Positions 26,005-34,410 of a stretch of 64,000 bases of DNA are shown here, in pieces. The translations under genes were made by a program, and so were the position numbers. Under the pieces are notes generated by a model. That model was given only the letters and a program-made list of their open reading frames with translations. It did not search any database and was not told the origin of the DNA. Numbering within the stretch: position 1 is the first letter of the stretch; every line of letters starts with the position of its first letter. This stretch comes from CAYVUV01 sp964455095 (lineage in GTDB: Bacteria; Desulfobacterota; Binatia; HRBIN30; CADEER01). The stretch covers positions 1-64,000 of the forward strand of contig CAYVUV010000077.1 in NCBI GenBank assembly GCA_964455095.1, in the 5' to 3' direction.

Positions 26005-27327
26005 ATGCGTACTACGAATGCCGATCTCGGCCTGCTGACGAAAGCCGCTCTCAGGGGTATCTTCGCAGCAGTAGTACTGCTGGGTGCGGCGTCGGCTGCC
26101 CAAGCGCAGATTGCGCCGCCGCCAGAAGTAATGGCGTCGGATGAAACCGCAGGGTACCTGGTTTTCCCGAAGATTATCGCTCAGGACTCTGCCGGTTCTG
26201 GCACGATCGGGATCGACACGCTTGTCCAGATCACCAACACCAGGAGGCTCGCCAGTGGTGCTGATCCGGTGACTGTGCATTGCTGGTACATTAACGCGAA
26301 CAGCCGCTGTGACGGAACAGGGGCGGTCTGTGAATTTAACTCCCAGTGCCCTGGCACGATATGCGTGCCCGGCTGGCGACCGAATAACTTCGAGTTTACT
26401 CTGACCAACGAGCATCCTATAGGTTGGTCGGTCCGCTTGGGGCGCAACTTGCCACCGACAACGCCTGATTCCTTGTCGGTGGGTAATATCCCCGCGATTT
26501 TGGAGGTCCCTTTCAAGGGCGAGCTCAAGTGCTTGGCTACCGATGGTCCGGATGGGCCGCCTCTGCCTCGTAACGACCTCAAGGGCGAAGCGACTATTAT
26601 CAGCGTGCAGGCCCCGCCGGATAGCGGCACGCCGCCGCGCATGACGGCAGCGTCGTACAACGCCATCGGATTTCAGGTTGACACCGAAGATGTTCGAGAT
26701 GCGACGGTCGGGTCGTCAGCCGATGAGGATCCTATCTGCCTTGGTGGTCTACCACCGGGGGCGGCAGCGGGTGTTGACTGCGCGTTGACGTACGCGCCAT
26801 GTCCGAATCTCCTGATCTTGAATCACTTTTTCGACAGGGCGCAGCCTCCAACGGGTGGGGTTGTCCGGACCGAGTTGACGCTTGTGCCTTGTAGCCAGGA
26901 CGTTGGTCAAACGTTTCCGGATTTTCGTGTGGTGTCGCCGCCAATCGTAACGGCCCAGATGCTGATCTACAACGAATTCGAGCAGCGCTTTTCTAGTAGC
27001 GCCCGGGTGCAGTGCTTCCGAAATACTACGCTCTCGGATATCGATACCCGACTCGGGCCTGAGGACGATGTGTTCTCGATTTTCTCGGCTGGGGTGCAAG
27101 GGACGGTTGCCGGGCAGACACGCATTCGCGGCGTGACTGGCGTTGCGAACGGCTTGGGTTACGGTCTGATCGGGGTGGCGCAGGAGTTCTACAGCCAGGA
27201 TCCCGGGGGTCCAGCAGACGCCTCCGCTGCGTTCAATCTGCATGCTGATGTGGGTTTTCGTGAGGAGTTTGATGCGGTATACGGCATAAATGGATTCTCG
27301 ACGCCGGCTCCCCCCGTAGGCCCGTAG
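26005..27327 (+). CDS. Secreted paralogue, type B (copy 2)
   Basis: A 440-residue secreted protein most like the second gene: VDTLVQI, HCWYINANSRC, Cys-rich insert ending CVPGW, FEFTLTNEHPIGW, PFKGELKC, LKGEATII, YNEFEQRFSSS, AGTVAGQTRIRG or near variant. The signal peptide ends near SAAQAQ. ATG 26005 follows AAAGGAG. It is the last gene of the operon; a strong intrinsic terminator begins 45 bases after its stop. Function unknown. Confidence 0.88.
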   Translation: MRTTNADLGLLTKAALRGIFAAVVLLGAASAAQAQIAPPPEVMASDETAGYLVFPKIIAQDSAGSGTIGIDTLVQITNTRRLASGADPVTVHCWYINANSRCDGTGAVCEFNSQCPGTICVPGWRPNNFEFTLTNEHPIGWSVRLGRNLPPTTPDSLSVGNIPAILEVPFKGELKCLATDGPDGPPLPRNDLKGEATIISVQAPPDSGTPPRMTAASYNAIGFQVDTEDVRDATVGSSADEDPICLGGLPPGAAAGVDCALTYAPCPNLLILNHFFDRAQPPTGGVVRTELTLVPCSQDVGQTFPDFRVVSPPIVTAQMLIYNEFEQRFSSSARVQCFRNTTLSDIDTRLGPEDDVFSIFSAGVQGTVAGQTRIRGVTGVANGLGYGLIGVAQEFYSQDPGGPADASAAFNLHADVGFREEFDAVYGINGFSTPAPPVGP

Positions 27328-27371
27328 ATCTGTCTGTGAGTTCTGATGTAGAGAACTAGCGGTCGCTTTTG

Positions 27372-27409
27372 AAAGGCCGGAGTGGAAACCACTCCGGCCT
27401 TTTTTTTTT
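27372..27409 (+). terminator. Intrinsic (Rho-independent) terminator
   Basis: A 14-bp perfect stem (AAAGGCCGGAGTGG with its reverse complement) around an AAA loop, followed by a T-run to 27409. It closes the four-paralogue operon and separates it from the response-regulator gene. Confidence 0.95.
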
Positions 27410-27457
27410 CGTGCGAGCTGGTAAAGGGTTACGCGGCGGTCGGGGAGACGGAGTGTC

Positions 27458-27838
27458 ATGGGCGTAAAGCGTATCTTGGTGGTCGAGGACAACTTGGATA
27501 ATCGGCGGATCCTTGTGTACCGGCTGAAGCGGATCGGCGAGTTTGAGATTGTCGAGGCGAGTAACGGTGAAGAGGCACTGAGCGCTGTGCAATCGTCGCC
27601 GCCGCCTGATCTCATCTTCATGGACCTCAAGATGCCCGTCATGGACGGCTGGGAGGCTACGAAGCGAATTCGGGAATTGGAGGCCGGACGACTGATCCCG
27701 ATTATCGCTTTGACCGCGCAAGCGATGGCTGGAGACGAACAAAAGGCTCTGGCGGCCGGCTGCGATGACTATCTCGCGAAGCCTATCGTAGACCTGAACG
27801 TGGTGCGCACGAAGATGGAGCGATTGCTGAATCGGTGA
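27458..27838 (+). CDS. Single-domain response regulator (CheY/DivK-like)
   Basis: A 126-residue receiver domain with no output domain. It has the acidic pair E10/D11, phospho-acceptor D56 in FMDLKMP, T85 in ALTAQA and K107 in AKPI, so all switch residues are intact. No sensor kinase is adjacent, making it an orphan. It lies between the terminator of the secreted-paralogue operon and the second Thr/Pro-rich protein. It probably acts through protein-protein contacts in a phosphorelay or on motility or polarity machinery. Confidence 0.93.
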   Translation: MGVKRILVVEDNLDNRRILVYRLKRIGEFEIVEASNGEEALSAVQSSPPPDLIFMDLKMPVMDGWEATKRIRELEAGRLIPIIALTAQAMAGDEQKALAAGCDDYLAKPIVDLNVVRTKMERLLNR

Positions 27839-28268
27839 GTGGGATTGGGAGACGCCTGCAGCGAACCGCCCATTTGCGTTGTCCTCGGAGTTGCTGGTGG
27901 GCGGTACTGACAACAGCGGTCGCCACGCCAGATAGTTGGCGCGGCTGCGCTTCGGTCTGCAGCATGGTCGGCTTCGAGTGGAGCTGCCGAGGGGTGCCGG
28001 CAAATGTAGCCGGCGATTTGAGGGTAGCCCATGCGAGAGCGCTTTCTCGCGGGTTCCTGGTGGTCACGGCCTTCTCGAAGTAGTCTGGTAAGTTGGGCCA
28101 GGCGTGTCGCGCGTGCAGCAAAGTAGTTGAATGACTGCATCCCTCTCAGGGCTGAGTAGGGAGTGATCCGAGCCCGACGGTGGATGAGCGGGCAGGCGGG
28201 CGTGGGGTCGCCTGGCGTGGGCCCGTTTCAATTGGGACGAGTCTGCGCACGTGGTCAGAGCAGCAACT
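27839..28268. other. 430-base intergenic region without a supported gene
   Basis: I see no gene here; a plus-strand frame continuing from 27835 has Cys/Trp-rich non-protein-like composition. A weak hairpin (CCCT-CTCA with TGAG-AGGG) spans 28141-28161. No well-spaced promoter is evident before the next gene. Confidence 0.5.
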
Positions 28269-30962
28269 ATGAAGAGGCTGAAGTCGCTAGTGGGAGGGGG
28301 CACCGCAGGGCCGCGCTTGCTCGCCGTCGCGGGGGTGTTTGGCCTGCTATCGGGATGGGGCGGAATCGCTCGTGCACAGGACGGTGCGTGCGAGGGATTG
28401 GCGCGCGAGGACAGGGTGGCTGCCGTAATCGGAGCAGCGTTCGGGGGAATGCCGACGTGTGTTGGGATCGACTTGAACGGTGATGGGAGCGTTGGGGCGG
28501 CAGACTTGGTCCGCGCCATAGTTCTGGTGAGTACACCGACGCCGACAGCGGTTGCTACACCGAGCGCGACAGCGACAGCGAACCTCACGGCTTCGGCTAC
28601 AGTATCGCCAACTGCACAGACGCCGGTGGAAACGCCAACGCCGACGGTGACGACGAGCCCATCAAGTACAGTTACTGCGACAGAGAGTGCCTCTCCGGCG
28701 CCAACCGCGACCCCCAGCGGTGAGCTGAGTGCGAGTGCGACACCTAGTTCGACCCGGACGTTCCAAGAGGCGACGGCAAGCCCCTCGGTAACCGTCTTCG
28801 TTCCTTCAGCCACCGCGACCCATACCGAATTGCCCGCGTCTCCCACATTGACGCCTACCCCATCGCCGAGCTCGACAAAGGTGACGGAGGCGACGTCGAC
28901 ACCGACGGTAGGGCTGCCCACCGTCACGCGCACGGAATCCGAGGCGGACACCCCGACGCCGACCGGTACCGGGCCAGTTTCTACGCGTACTCGGACGCCC
29001 AGCCGTACGCTAACGGGTCAGCCGACGAGCACCATAACTCGCACGCCGTTTCCGAGCCGCACGCCCACCGAGACGCGCACAGGAACCCGCACGCGGACAC
29101 CATCGCGAACTCCACGCGAGTCACCTTCTCCGCTGCCGACGGAGACGCTCGGCACGATCCCCACTCCGACGCGGAGTGGCACCCGAACCAAAACACCCGT
29201 CGGGCCAACGCCTACACCGACGCGCACGTCAACCGCTCACGCGACGGCTACGCTCGACGGTATCGCGACGACGACTCCCGAGAGCAGCGCCACGCCGACA
29301 CGAACCTCTGTTGAGGGAGAGCTGACTCCGACACGTACACGCACACCGACGGTGACTATGATCGGCTCCACGCCGACGCGGTCGGCCACAGTGGACGGGA
29401 TCACGGCGACACAAACGCCCACCCGTACCCCAACGCCGACAACTGTCGGGTTTACGCCGACGCGGTCTGCCACAGTGCCGGTGGCCACGTCGACGCGAAC
29501 GCCCCCCCGCACCTCAACGCCGACAACGATCGGCTCTACGCCCACGCGGTCGGCCACGGTGCCGGTGGCCACGTCGACGCGAACGCCTACCCGCACCCCA
29601 ACACCGACAGCTGTCGGCTCCACGCCGACGCGGTCGGCCACAGTGCAGGCGGCCACGGCGACCCGCACGTCATCGCGGACAGCCACTGCGACCAGTGTCC
29701 CCTCGCACACCGTTTCTCGGACCCCGACATCTTCCCGCACTGCAACGCAGACGCGCGCCGCAAGCGCAACGCCCACACTCACGCGGACGGCTACCCCAAC
29801 TTCTACGGGGACGAGCAATCCGACCTTGACGCGCACGCGCACCGCAACTCAGACGCGCACGCCGACACCCATCCCGACGGCCAGCCGTACGGCCACGCCG
29901 AAGGCGACTTCCTCTCCTACCAGGACCCTGACGCCAACCTCGACGTCATCCCCGGCTCTGACTCAAACTCGAACGCCAACCACGGCCGGAACCGCGACGG
30001 TCACCGGATCGCGCACGAGCACTGCTACCCGTACTGCCACGGCAACTCGAACAGTTACCTCAACGGGCACGGCTACTCGCACCGCCACCGTGACTCGCAG
30101 CCACACCACTACCGCGACCCTCACTCGTACGAGCACGCGGACCCTGACTCCGGCGCCGAGCGCAACTGCTTCGCATACCCCGCTGCCACCCACGCTGACC
30201 CCAACCCGCAGCAGGACACCAACCGCCACGGTCACGGCGACGCGCACGGTGACACTGACTGCCACCCCCACTGCCTCTGGTACCCCGTCACGCACCAGAA
30301 CGGGGACGCGCACGCCGACATCGTCGCGAACTCCGACGCGAACTCCTTCGATTACGCCAACCTTCGGGACGAACGGGCCGGTCGTTGCGTTCTTTGGCGT
30401 CGCGAGTGCCAATGGAAAGGTGAACACGCCGATCGGCGACATACAGGGAGTTCCCGTTTATCAGCGGATCTTGCCGCAGGGCTTCTTCATCGTGTTCGAG
30501 GCCAGGCCAGGACCCAGTGGACGTCCGGTCGGTCAGACCACGTTTGAGCACAGCCCGTCAGATCCGAATGTCCTTCCGGACTTTCAGATCGTCTCCTCGC
30601 GCGCTCTGGGCAACGGCAGTGCCGCGGTGTGCGACATCACGGCCCCCGGATTCATTGGCGGGGTCCCGGCGGTTGATCCGCCCGCATTCGGCGGAAGTCA
30701 GATGGTCAGTAACGCGATAAACGATTTTGCCTGCCGGTTCGACGCGCGGCGCATGAGCACTGACGCTTGCACGCGCAACGCGTTTCAGGAAGATCGATTC
30801 GTCAGCACCGGATCCGGCGTGGTGCAGTTCTGCTCGACTGTCGGGGTAGGTCAGGAAATCGCCTTCCCGCTGGGGGACACGCGACTGACCGCTCGAGCCC
30901 TCGATAACCTGGGACAGCCGGGGCTGCCGGCGAGCATCATCATCCGCGTGGTCGGTGACTGA
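28269..30962 (+). CDS. Secreted Thr/Pro-linker protein, second copy of the dockerin-head architecture
   Basis: About 897 residues. A signal peptide ends near GIARAQDG, then comes a single clear EF-hand/dockerin-like loop (DLNGDGSVGAADL), a Thr/Pro/Ser/Arg linker of roughly 620 residues, and a C-terminal module of about 190 residues. That module shares DFACR, DACTRN and QFC with the protein ending at 21653 and ends in a similar IIIRV strand. ATG 28269 is chosen over GTG 28251. The two such proteins bracket the four-paralogue operon, suggesting a common surface structure or secretion route. Confidence 0.85.
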   Translation: MKRLKSLVGGGTAGPRLLAVAGVFGLLSGWGGIARAQDGACEGLAREDRVAAVIGAAFGGMPTCVGIDLNGDGSVGAADLVRAIVLVSTPTPTAVATPSATATANLTASATVSPTAQTPVETPTPTVTTSPSSTVTATESASPAPTATPSGELSASATPSSTRTFQEATASPSVTVFVPSATATHTELPASPTLTPTPSPSSTKVTEATSTPTVGLPTVTRTESEADTPTPTGTGPVSTRTRTPSRTLTGQPTSTITRTPFPSRTPTETRTGTRTRTPSRTPRESPSPLPTETLGTIPTPTRSGTRTKTPVGPTPTPTRTSTAHATATLDGIATTTPESSATPTRTSVEGELTPTRTRTPTVTMIGSTPTRSATVDGITATQTPTRTPTPTTVGFTPTRSATVPVATSTRTPPRTSTPTTIGSTPTRSATVPVATSTRTPTRTPTPTAVGSTPTRSATVQAATATRTSSRTATATSVPSHTVSRTPTSSRTATQTRAASATPTLTRTATPTSTGTSNPTLTRTRTATQTRTPTPIPTASRTATPKATSSPTRTLTPTSTSSPALTQTRTPTTAGTATVTGSRTSTATRTATATRTVTSTGTATRTATVTRSHTTTATLTRTSTRTLTPAPSATASHTPLPPTLTPTRSRTPTATVTATRTVTLTATPTASGTPSRTRTGTRTPTSSRTPTRTPSITPTFGTNGPVVAFFGVASANGKVNTPIGDIQGVPVYQRILPQGFFIVFEARPGPSGRPVGQTTFEHSPSDPNVLPDFQIVSSRALGNGSAAVCDITAPGFIGGVPAVDPPAFGGSQMVSNAINDFACRFDARRMSTDACTRNAFQEDRFVSTGSGVVQFCSTVGVGQEIAFPLGDTRLTARALDNLGQPGLPASIIIRVVGD
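29370..29705 (+). repeat. 84-bp coding tandem repeat (about 4 copies)
   Basis: Copies begin at 29370, 29454, 29538 and 29622, an exact 84-base period. Each encodes a 28-residue unit starting TPTRSATV and ending in a GS or GF dipeptide. The last copy decays into the irregular linker. Confidence 0.9.
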
Positions 30963-31024
30963 GCGTCCGTATCGACCCGGGACGCGGTCGATGCTCAGAC
31001 CGTGTCGCCTGGTGGCAGCCCCGG

Positions 31025-31261
31025 TCAGTGGATGGGGTCTTTGAGCTCGGGCGGTGCTGATCCGTTCTCAGGCCCCGGGACGCTGGTGCTCACGCCGTGT
31101 CGGCTGGCAAACTCCATGATCGTCGCGCGGGCGAGCTTGCTGGGTCTGAAGCGACCGTTCTCCCAGCGATTCACCGTTCCGACGGTGATCCCAAGCGCGT
31201 GCGCGAACTCCTCTTGGGTCATTCCGAGCTGACGGCGTAGCCGGCGAACGAAATCACTCAT
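31025..31261 (-). CDS. Small XRE-family HTH regulator
   Basis: A 78-residue protein starting MSDFVRRLRRQLG. The Cro/C1-type helix-turn-helix is MTQEEFAHALGITVGTVNRW, followed by ENGRFRPS. The tail is short, polar and Pro-rich. GGAAG lies before ATG 31261; an in-frame ATG at 31273 is a close alternative. It is divergent from the DUF1232 membrane-protein gene and could control that shared region or itself. It resembles stand-alone HTH proteins; no toxin partner is adjacent. Confidence 0.88.
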   Translation of the reverse strand: MSDFVRRLRRQLGMTQEEFAHALGITVGTVNRWENGRFRPSKLARATIMEFASRHGVSTSVPGPENGSAPPELKDPIH

Positions 31262-31490
31262 GTTGTCTTCCATCTCTCTCACGTGCCTCCGATTTCCAAT
31301 GCGACCCTTGTGGCAACAGTCCGCAGCAAGCGATATGCCACAGGCAATTGCGAGTCGTGGGTCACGTCGAGTGTGAAGTTGTAGTGTCAAATTGATGGCA
31401 GGTTCTGTAGATTACGCCCCTTCGCGCCGTCGCGGTTGACTTTTTGGTGGCCGCTCCCGCATGGTGGCCAATATGGTGGGGGGGAGCCGC

Positions 31491-32129
31491 ATGCCGGCTA
31501 TGGCTGTGATCGTCTTCTCGGCTGTATCGACTTTGGCGGTGGCGCTTGGCGGCCTCGAGGTGTCGGCCTTGCCCTTTGCGGTTGGTGCGCAGGCTCAGGA
31601 GGCGGACGAGGTGGAGGAGCCGGCGCTCGAAGAGAGCATCGGCAGTTTCACCCAAGAAGTCCTAACGGGCACCAAGCGCCTGGTGCGCCGCTCTTACTGG
31701 ATGCTGTCCCGGACCGTGATTGTGTGGGGGCGGTGGATCCGACGGGCGGCCCTGTTCATCCCGATCGCGTTGGTGATCGCGTTGGCGGATCGAGCGCTCG
31801 TCGCGGCCTGGCGTCGCGAGGGCTTGAGCGTGCTGGCGAACTATGTGCCGCTGATGCTCTATGTCTACGCCCGTTTGTTGTTCTCGCGCGCGGTGCGCTG
31901 GTGGTGGAAGCTCATGGTCTTCGTCGCGATTGCCTACGGCGTGCGCCGGCGCGACCTGTTCCCCGATCGAAGCGTGGTGCCGGGCCTGGTCGACGACATC
32001 GCCATCATTGCGGTTGCGACGCGCGCGTTCCTGTCCGCATGCCCGGAAGCGCTGGTTTCCGCCTATGCGGAACGCGCGCTGAGTTGGCGGCGGCGCTTTC
32101 TCACGCTGCAACGCGCCCGACAGCGATAG
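31491..32129 (+). CDS. DUF1232 (YkvA-like) membrane protein
   Basis: About 212 residues: a signal-like N-terminus (to GAQAQEAD), a basic middle with hydrophobic segments, and a C-terminal DUF1232-type region reading VAIAYGVRRRDLFPDRSVVPGLVDD with the characteristic Pro-Asp and Asp-Asp pairs. ATG 31491 is chosen because GGTGGGGGGGAG lies 6 bases upstream; ATG 31461 is less likely. Function of the family is unknown. Confidence 0.75.
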   Translation: MPAMAVIVFSAVSTLAVALGGLEVSALPFAVGAQAQEADEVEEPALEESIGSFTQEVLTGTKRLVRRSYWMLSRTVIVWGRWIRRAALFIPIALVIALADRALVAAWRREGLSVLANYVPLMLYVYARLLFSRAVRWWWKLMVFVAIAYGVRRRDLFPDRSVVPGLVDDIAIIAVATRAFLSACPEALVSAYAERALSWRRRFLTLQRARQR

Positions 32130-32171
32130 CGCGGCGGCGTAGGGAGAGCCCCATTCCGCGCGGGGGGCGGC

Positions 32172-32615
32172 TCACTTGCCTGTCACACCTTGCCGCGCGC
32201 GTTGCGGGAGGGCAGACGCTTCGTCTCCTTGCGGTCGGACGTCGTTGTTCGAGAGATCCACGCGCCAAACGGCGACGCGATGCGCCTCTCCTTCTTTCCA
32301 GAGCAGCGTGACTTCGTAGTCCGGCCCGTCCTTCTGCTTGGCATCCCACGTGAACTCACCGACGTAGGACTCTTGCTCCTTGGCCTTCAGTGAGTAGCCG
32401 CGGATGAGGTCGTTGAGCGTCTCTGTATTCGGACCGTCAGGCCGAGACTGTTTGACGAGGTTGGCGGCTTCATCGCCTCTTCCCTCCCAGGTCTGCGACG
32501 ACTGCAGCTGAGAGATGATGAGCCAGGCAAAGAGCCCGGCGAAGACGAAGAGTCCACCCCAGCCGATAATAGCGGGCCAAGAACTCTCTTTGTGATGGGT
32601 ATCCGATGCGGTCAT
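32172..32615 (-). CDS. Membrane-anchored hypothetical protein
   Basis: A 147-residue protein with one N-terminal transmembrane segment (IIGWGGLFVFAGLFAWLII) and a soluble domain with alternating strands (YVGEFTWDAKQKDGPDYEVTLLW, then VAVWRVDLSNN), probably periplasmic. ATG 32615 has an AAGGGACAGC-type site upstream. The family is not recognised. It converges with the DUF1232 gene. Confidence 0.7.
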   Translation of the reverse strand: MTASDTHHKESSWPAIIGWGGLFVFAGLFAWLIISQLQSSQTWEGRGDEAANLVKQSRPDGPNTETLNDLIRGYSLKAKEQESYVGEFTWDAKQKDGPDYEVTLLWKEGEAHRVAVWRVDLSNNDVRPQGDEASALPQRARQGVTGK

Positions 32616-32739
32616 GTGCTGTCCCTTCGATGAGTGTGCTGAACTGGAGCGCACGCGAATGCGCGCTTGGGGCGAATCGATTGACCCGAATTTCTACCCG
32701 AGGCTCGTTGACCTGGCAACTGGCGAGGTCAGGAGATCG

Positions 32740-33477
32740 CTAGAGATGGCCCGGGGATCCGGTACCGCGCCCCTCGCGGCGTCCCTTGCGCAGAATCGGG
32801 ATGGAGCGGATCCGCTCGTCGGGCAGCAGGTCCCACAAAATGCCCCGCGGCCGCGGATAGAGGCTCGGGGCCGCCACGACCTGGTCAGGCGTGATCATAA
32901 AGTCGACCGGGATGTCGTGTGCCCGCATGGGAATTCGGTCGTCGACGATTTGTAGCTGGTGAACCGTCGTCATGATCGGCGTGTACTCGCGCACCTTGCC
33001 GGCTTGCCGCAAGAGCGCGTATTCGAGATCGCTCGCGCCGCTGCCTCTTCCCAAGCGGGCTCCCTGACGCGAGACGGCTACCGACCCGATCATCACCAGA
33101 TCGACCGGGCGCAGCTCATGCGGGGCGACCGGTCGTCCGAGCTGCATCGCGCCGCGCAAGCTCGCGGCGCGCCAGGCGCGCGCTCCGATCCGAGCCGGAT
33201 CGATCTCGAGGAAGCAATGCTCCGCCCGCAGCCCGGGCATGGGCAAGTAGAGAATCTTTCCTTCGCGCAGTGCGGCGCGGCGCACTGCGAGCTGCGGCGC
33301 ACCGAGATCCGTCTTGATGACTTTGGCGCGTTTCCAGATGGTGAGTTGGCAGAGCAGGTTGGCGGCTCGCTCGGCACCGGCGAAGTTCGGCACGCGACCG
33401 TACGGACTCGGGAACCGCGCAACACCCGCGACGGTCACTCGGGTCCAGACCTTGTGCCGGATCGCATCCTTCGTCAT
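32740..33477 (-). CDS. 5-formyltetrahydrofolate cyclo-ligase-like protein (MTHFSD type)
   Basis: A 245-residue protein of the 5-FCL fold: IWKRAKVIKTDLGAPQLAVRRAAL region, YLPMPGL, PVDLVMIGSVAVS and the substrate-site GRGSGASDLEY in place of the usual GRGGGYYD motif. Family enzymes convert 5-formyl-THF to 5,10-methenyl-THF with ATP. It is the last gene of a minus-strand cluster with TrmI, TtuA and a sulfur carrier. Divergence from the consensus leaves room for another role. Confidence 0.75.
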   Translation of the reverse strand: MTKDAIRHKVWTRVTVAGVARFPSPYGRVPNFAGAERAANLLCQLTIWKRAKVIKTDLGAPQLAVRRAALREGKILYLPMPGLRAEHCFLEIDPARIGARAWRAASLRGAMQLGRPVAPHELRPVDLVMIGSVAVSRQGARLGRGSGASDLEYALLRQAGKVREYTPIMTTVHQLQIVDDRIPMRAHDIPVDFMITPDQVVAAPSLYPRPRGILWDLLPDERIRSIPILRKGRREGRGTGSPGHL

Positions 33478-33557
33478 CGACTCACGTGCTCATCGCCAAG
33501 GACCTCTGCTACTACAGGCCGGCTCGAGCAGTCAATCAGCGTGGAGCCCGCGCGCCG

Positions 33558-34382
33558 TCAGTCTTCGGCGTCGCTGTCGGGAAGCCTTCGGCAGGTGATG
33601 ATGAAGCCCGTGTGACCGATCATGCGGTGCTCGGGCCGAATGCTCAGGCCCTTCACGTACCAGAAGCGCACCAGCGTCTCCAAAGCTTGCACGGCCCCGA
33701 AGCCGCCGACTCGCGCCTGGTCGACGAACTGCTTGACCTGCATCACCGTCGGAACATACGCCACCAACACCGCACCCGGACGCAACGCGCCCGCGGCATG
33801 GGCCAGCATCGTCCACGGCTCGGCGAGGTCGATCACCATGCGGTCGAAATCGCGCTCGCTGATCCCCGCCGTCGCATCGCCGAGCTTGAGGGTCCAGTTC
33901 GGCGCCTCGCCGTGGAACGCGCGCACGTTGTTCTGCGCCATCTCGAAGAAGTCCTGACGCAACTCATACGAGACGACGTGCCCGGTCGAGCCCACCGCGC
34001 GCAGCAACGCCATCGTCATGGCGCCGGGTCCGACGCCAATCTCGAGCACGCGTGCACCCGGCCCGATGTCACCCCACATCAGAATCGGGCCGATGTCCTT
34101 CGGGTAGATGACCTGGGCCTGACGCGGCAGGTTGGGCACCAGGCTCGCAAACGTCGGGGTGAGCATGAGGAAGGGTTCGCCCGCGCTGTTGCGGACGGTG
34201 CTTCCGTCGGCCATCCCGATCAGGTCATCGGCTTGCATCGTGCCTTCGCGCACGTGCAGCCGAGTGCCAGGGCGCAGCACGCGCAGGTATTCGCGGTCCT
34301 TTCGGTCGATCAGCAGGATGTGATCGCCGGGCCGCAGCCGCCCGGGTGCCGCCGCTTGCGTCTCGGATACCGGTTCGTCCAT
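33558..34382 (-). CDS. trmI: tRNA (adenine-58-N1)-methyltransferase
   Basis: A 274-residue class I methyltransferase of the TrmI/Trm61 family. It has an N-terminal beta domain (VREGTMQADDLIGMADGS region), IYPKDIGPILM that leads into the SAM motif EIGVGPGAMT at residues 114-123, and the later DRMVIDLAEPW. It would make m1A58 in the tRNA T-loop. ATG 34382 is preferred to the TTG just upstream. It sits 28 bases after ttuA on the same strand. Confidence 0.93.
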   Translation of the reverse strand: MDEPVSETQAAAPGRLRPGDHILLIDRKDREYLRVLRPGTRLHVREGTMQADDLIGMADGSTVRNSAGEPFLMLTPTFASLVPNLPRQAQVIYPKDIGPILMWGDIGPGARVLEIGVGPGAMTMALLRAVGSTGHVVSYELRQDFFEMAQNNVRAFHGEAPNWTLKLGDATAGISERDFDRMVIDLAEPWTMLAHAAGALRPGAVLVAYVPTVMQVKQFVDQARVGGFGAVQALETLVRFWYVKGLSIRPEHRMIGHTGFIITCRRLPDSDAED

Positions 34383-34410
34383 CAACTCACTTTGAGGCGC
34401 CGCCCGAAGG

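Noticed and set aside
27835..28083. Small plus-strand frame after the response regulator
   Set aside because: No ribosome-binding site and Cys/Trp-rich random-looking composition.
28064..29842. Similar Val/Gly/Arg minus-strand frames opposite the second stalk protein
   Set aside because: Same cause: shadows of the repetitive coding strand.
30971..30992. Hairpin ATCGACC/GGTCGAT after the second stalk gene
   Set aside because: A 7-bp stem without a T-run on either strand; too weak to call a terminator.
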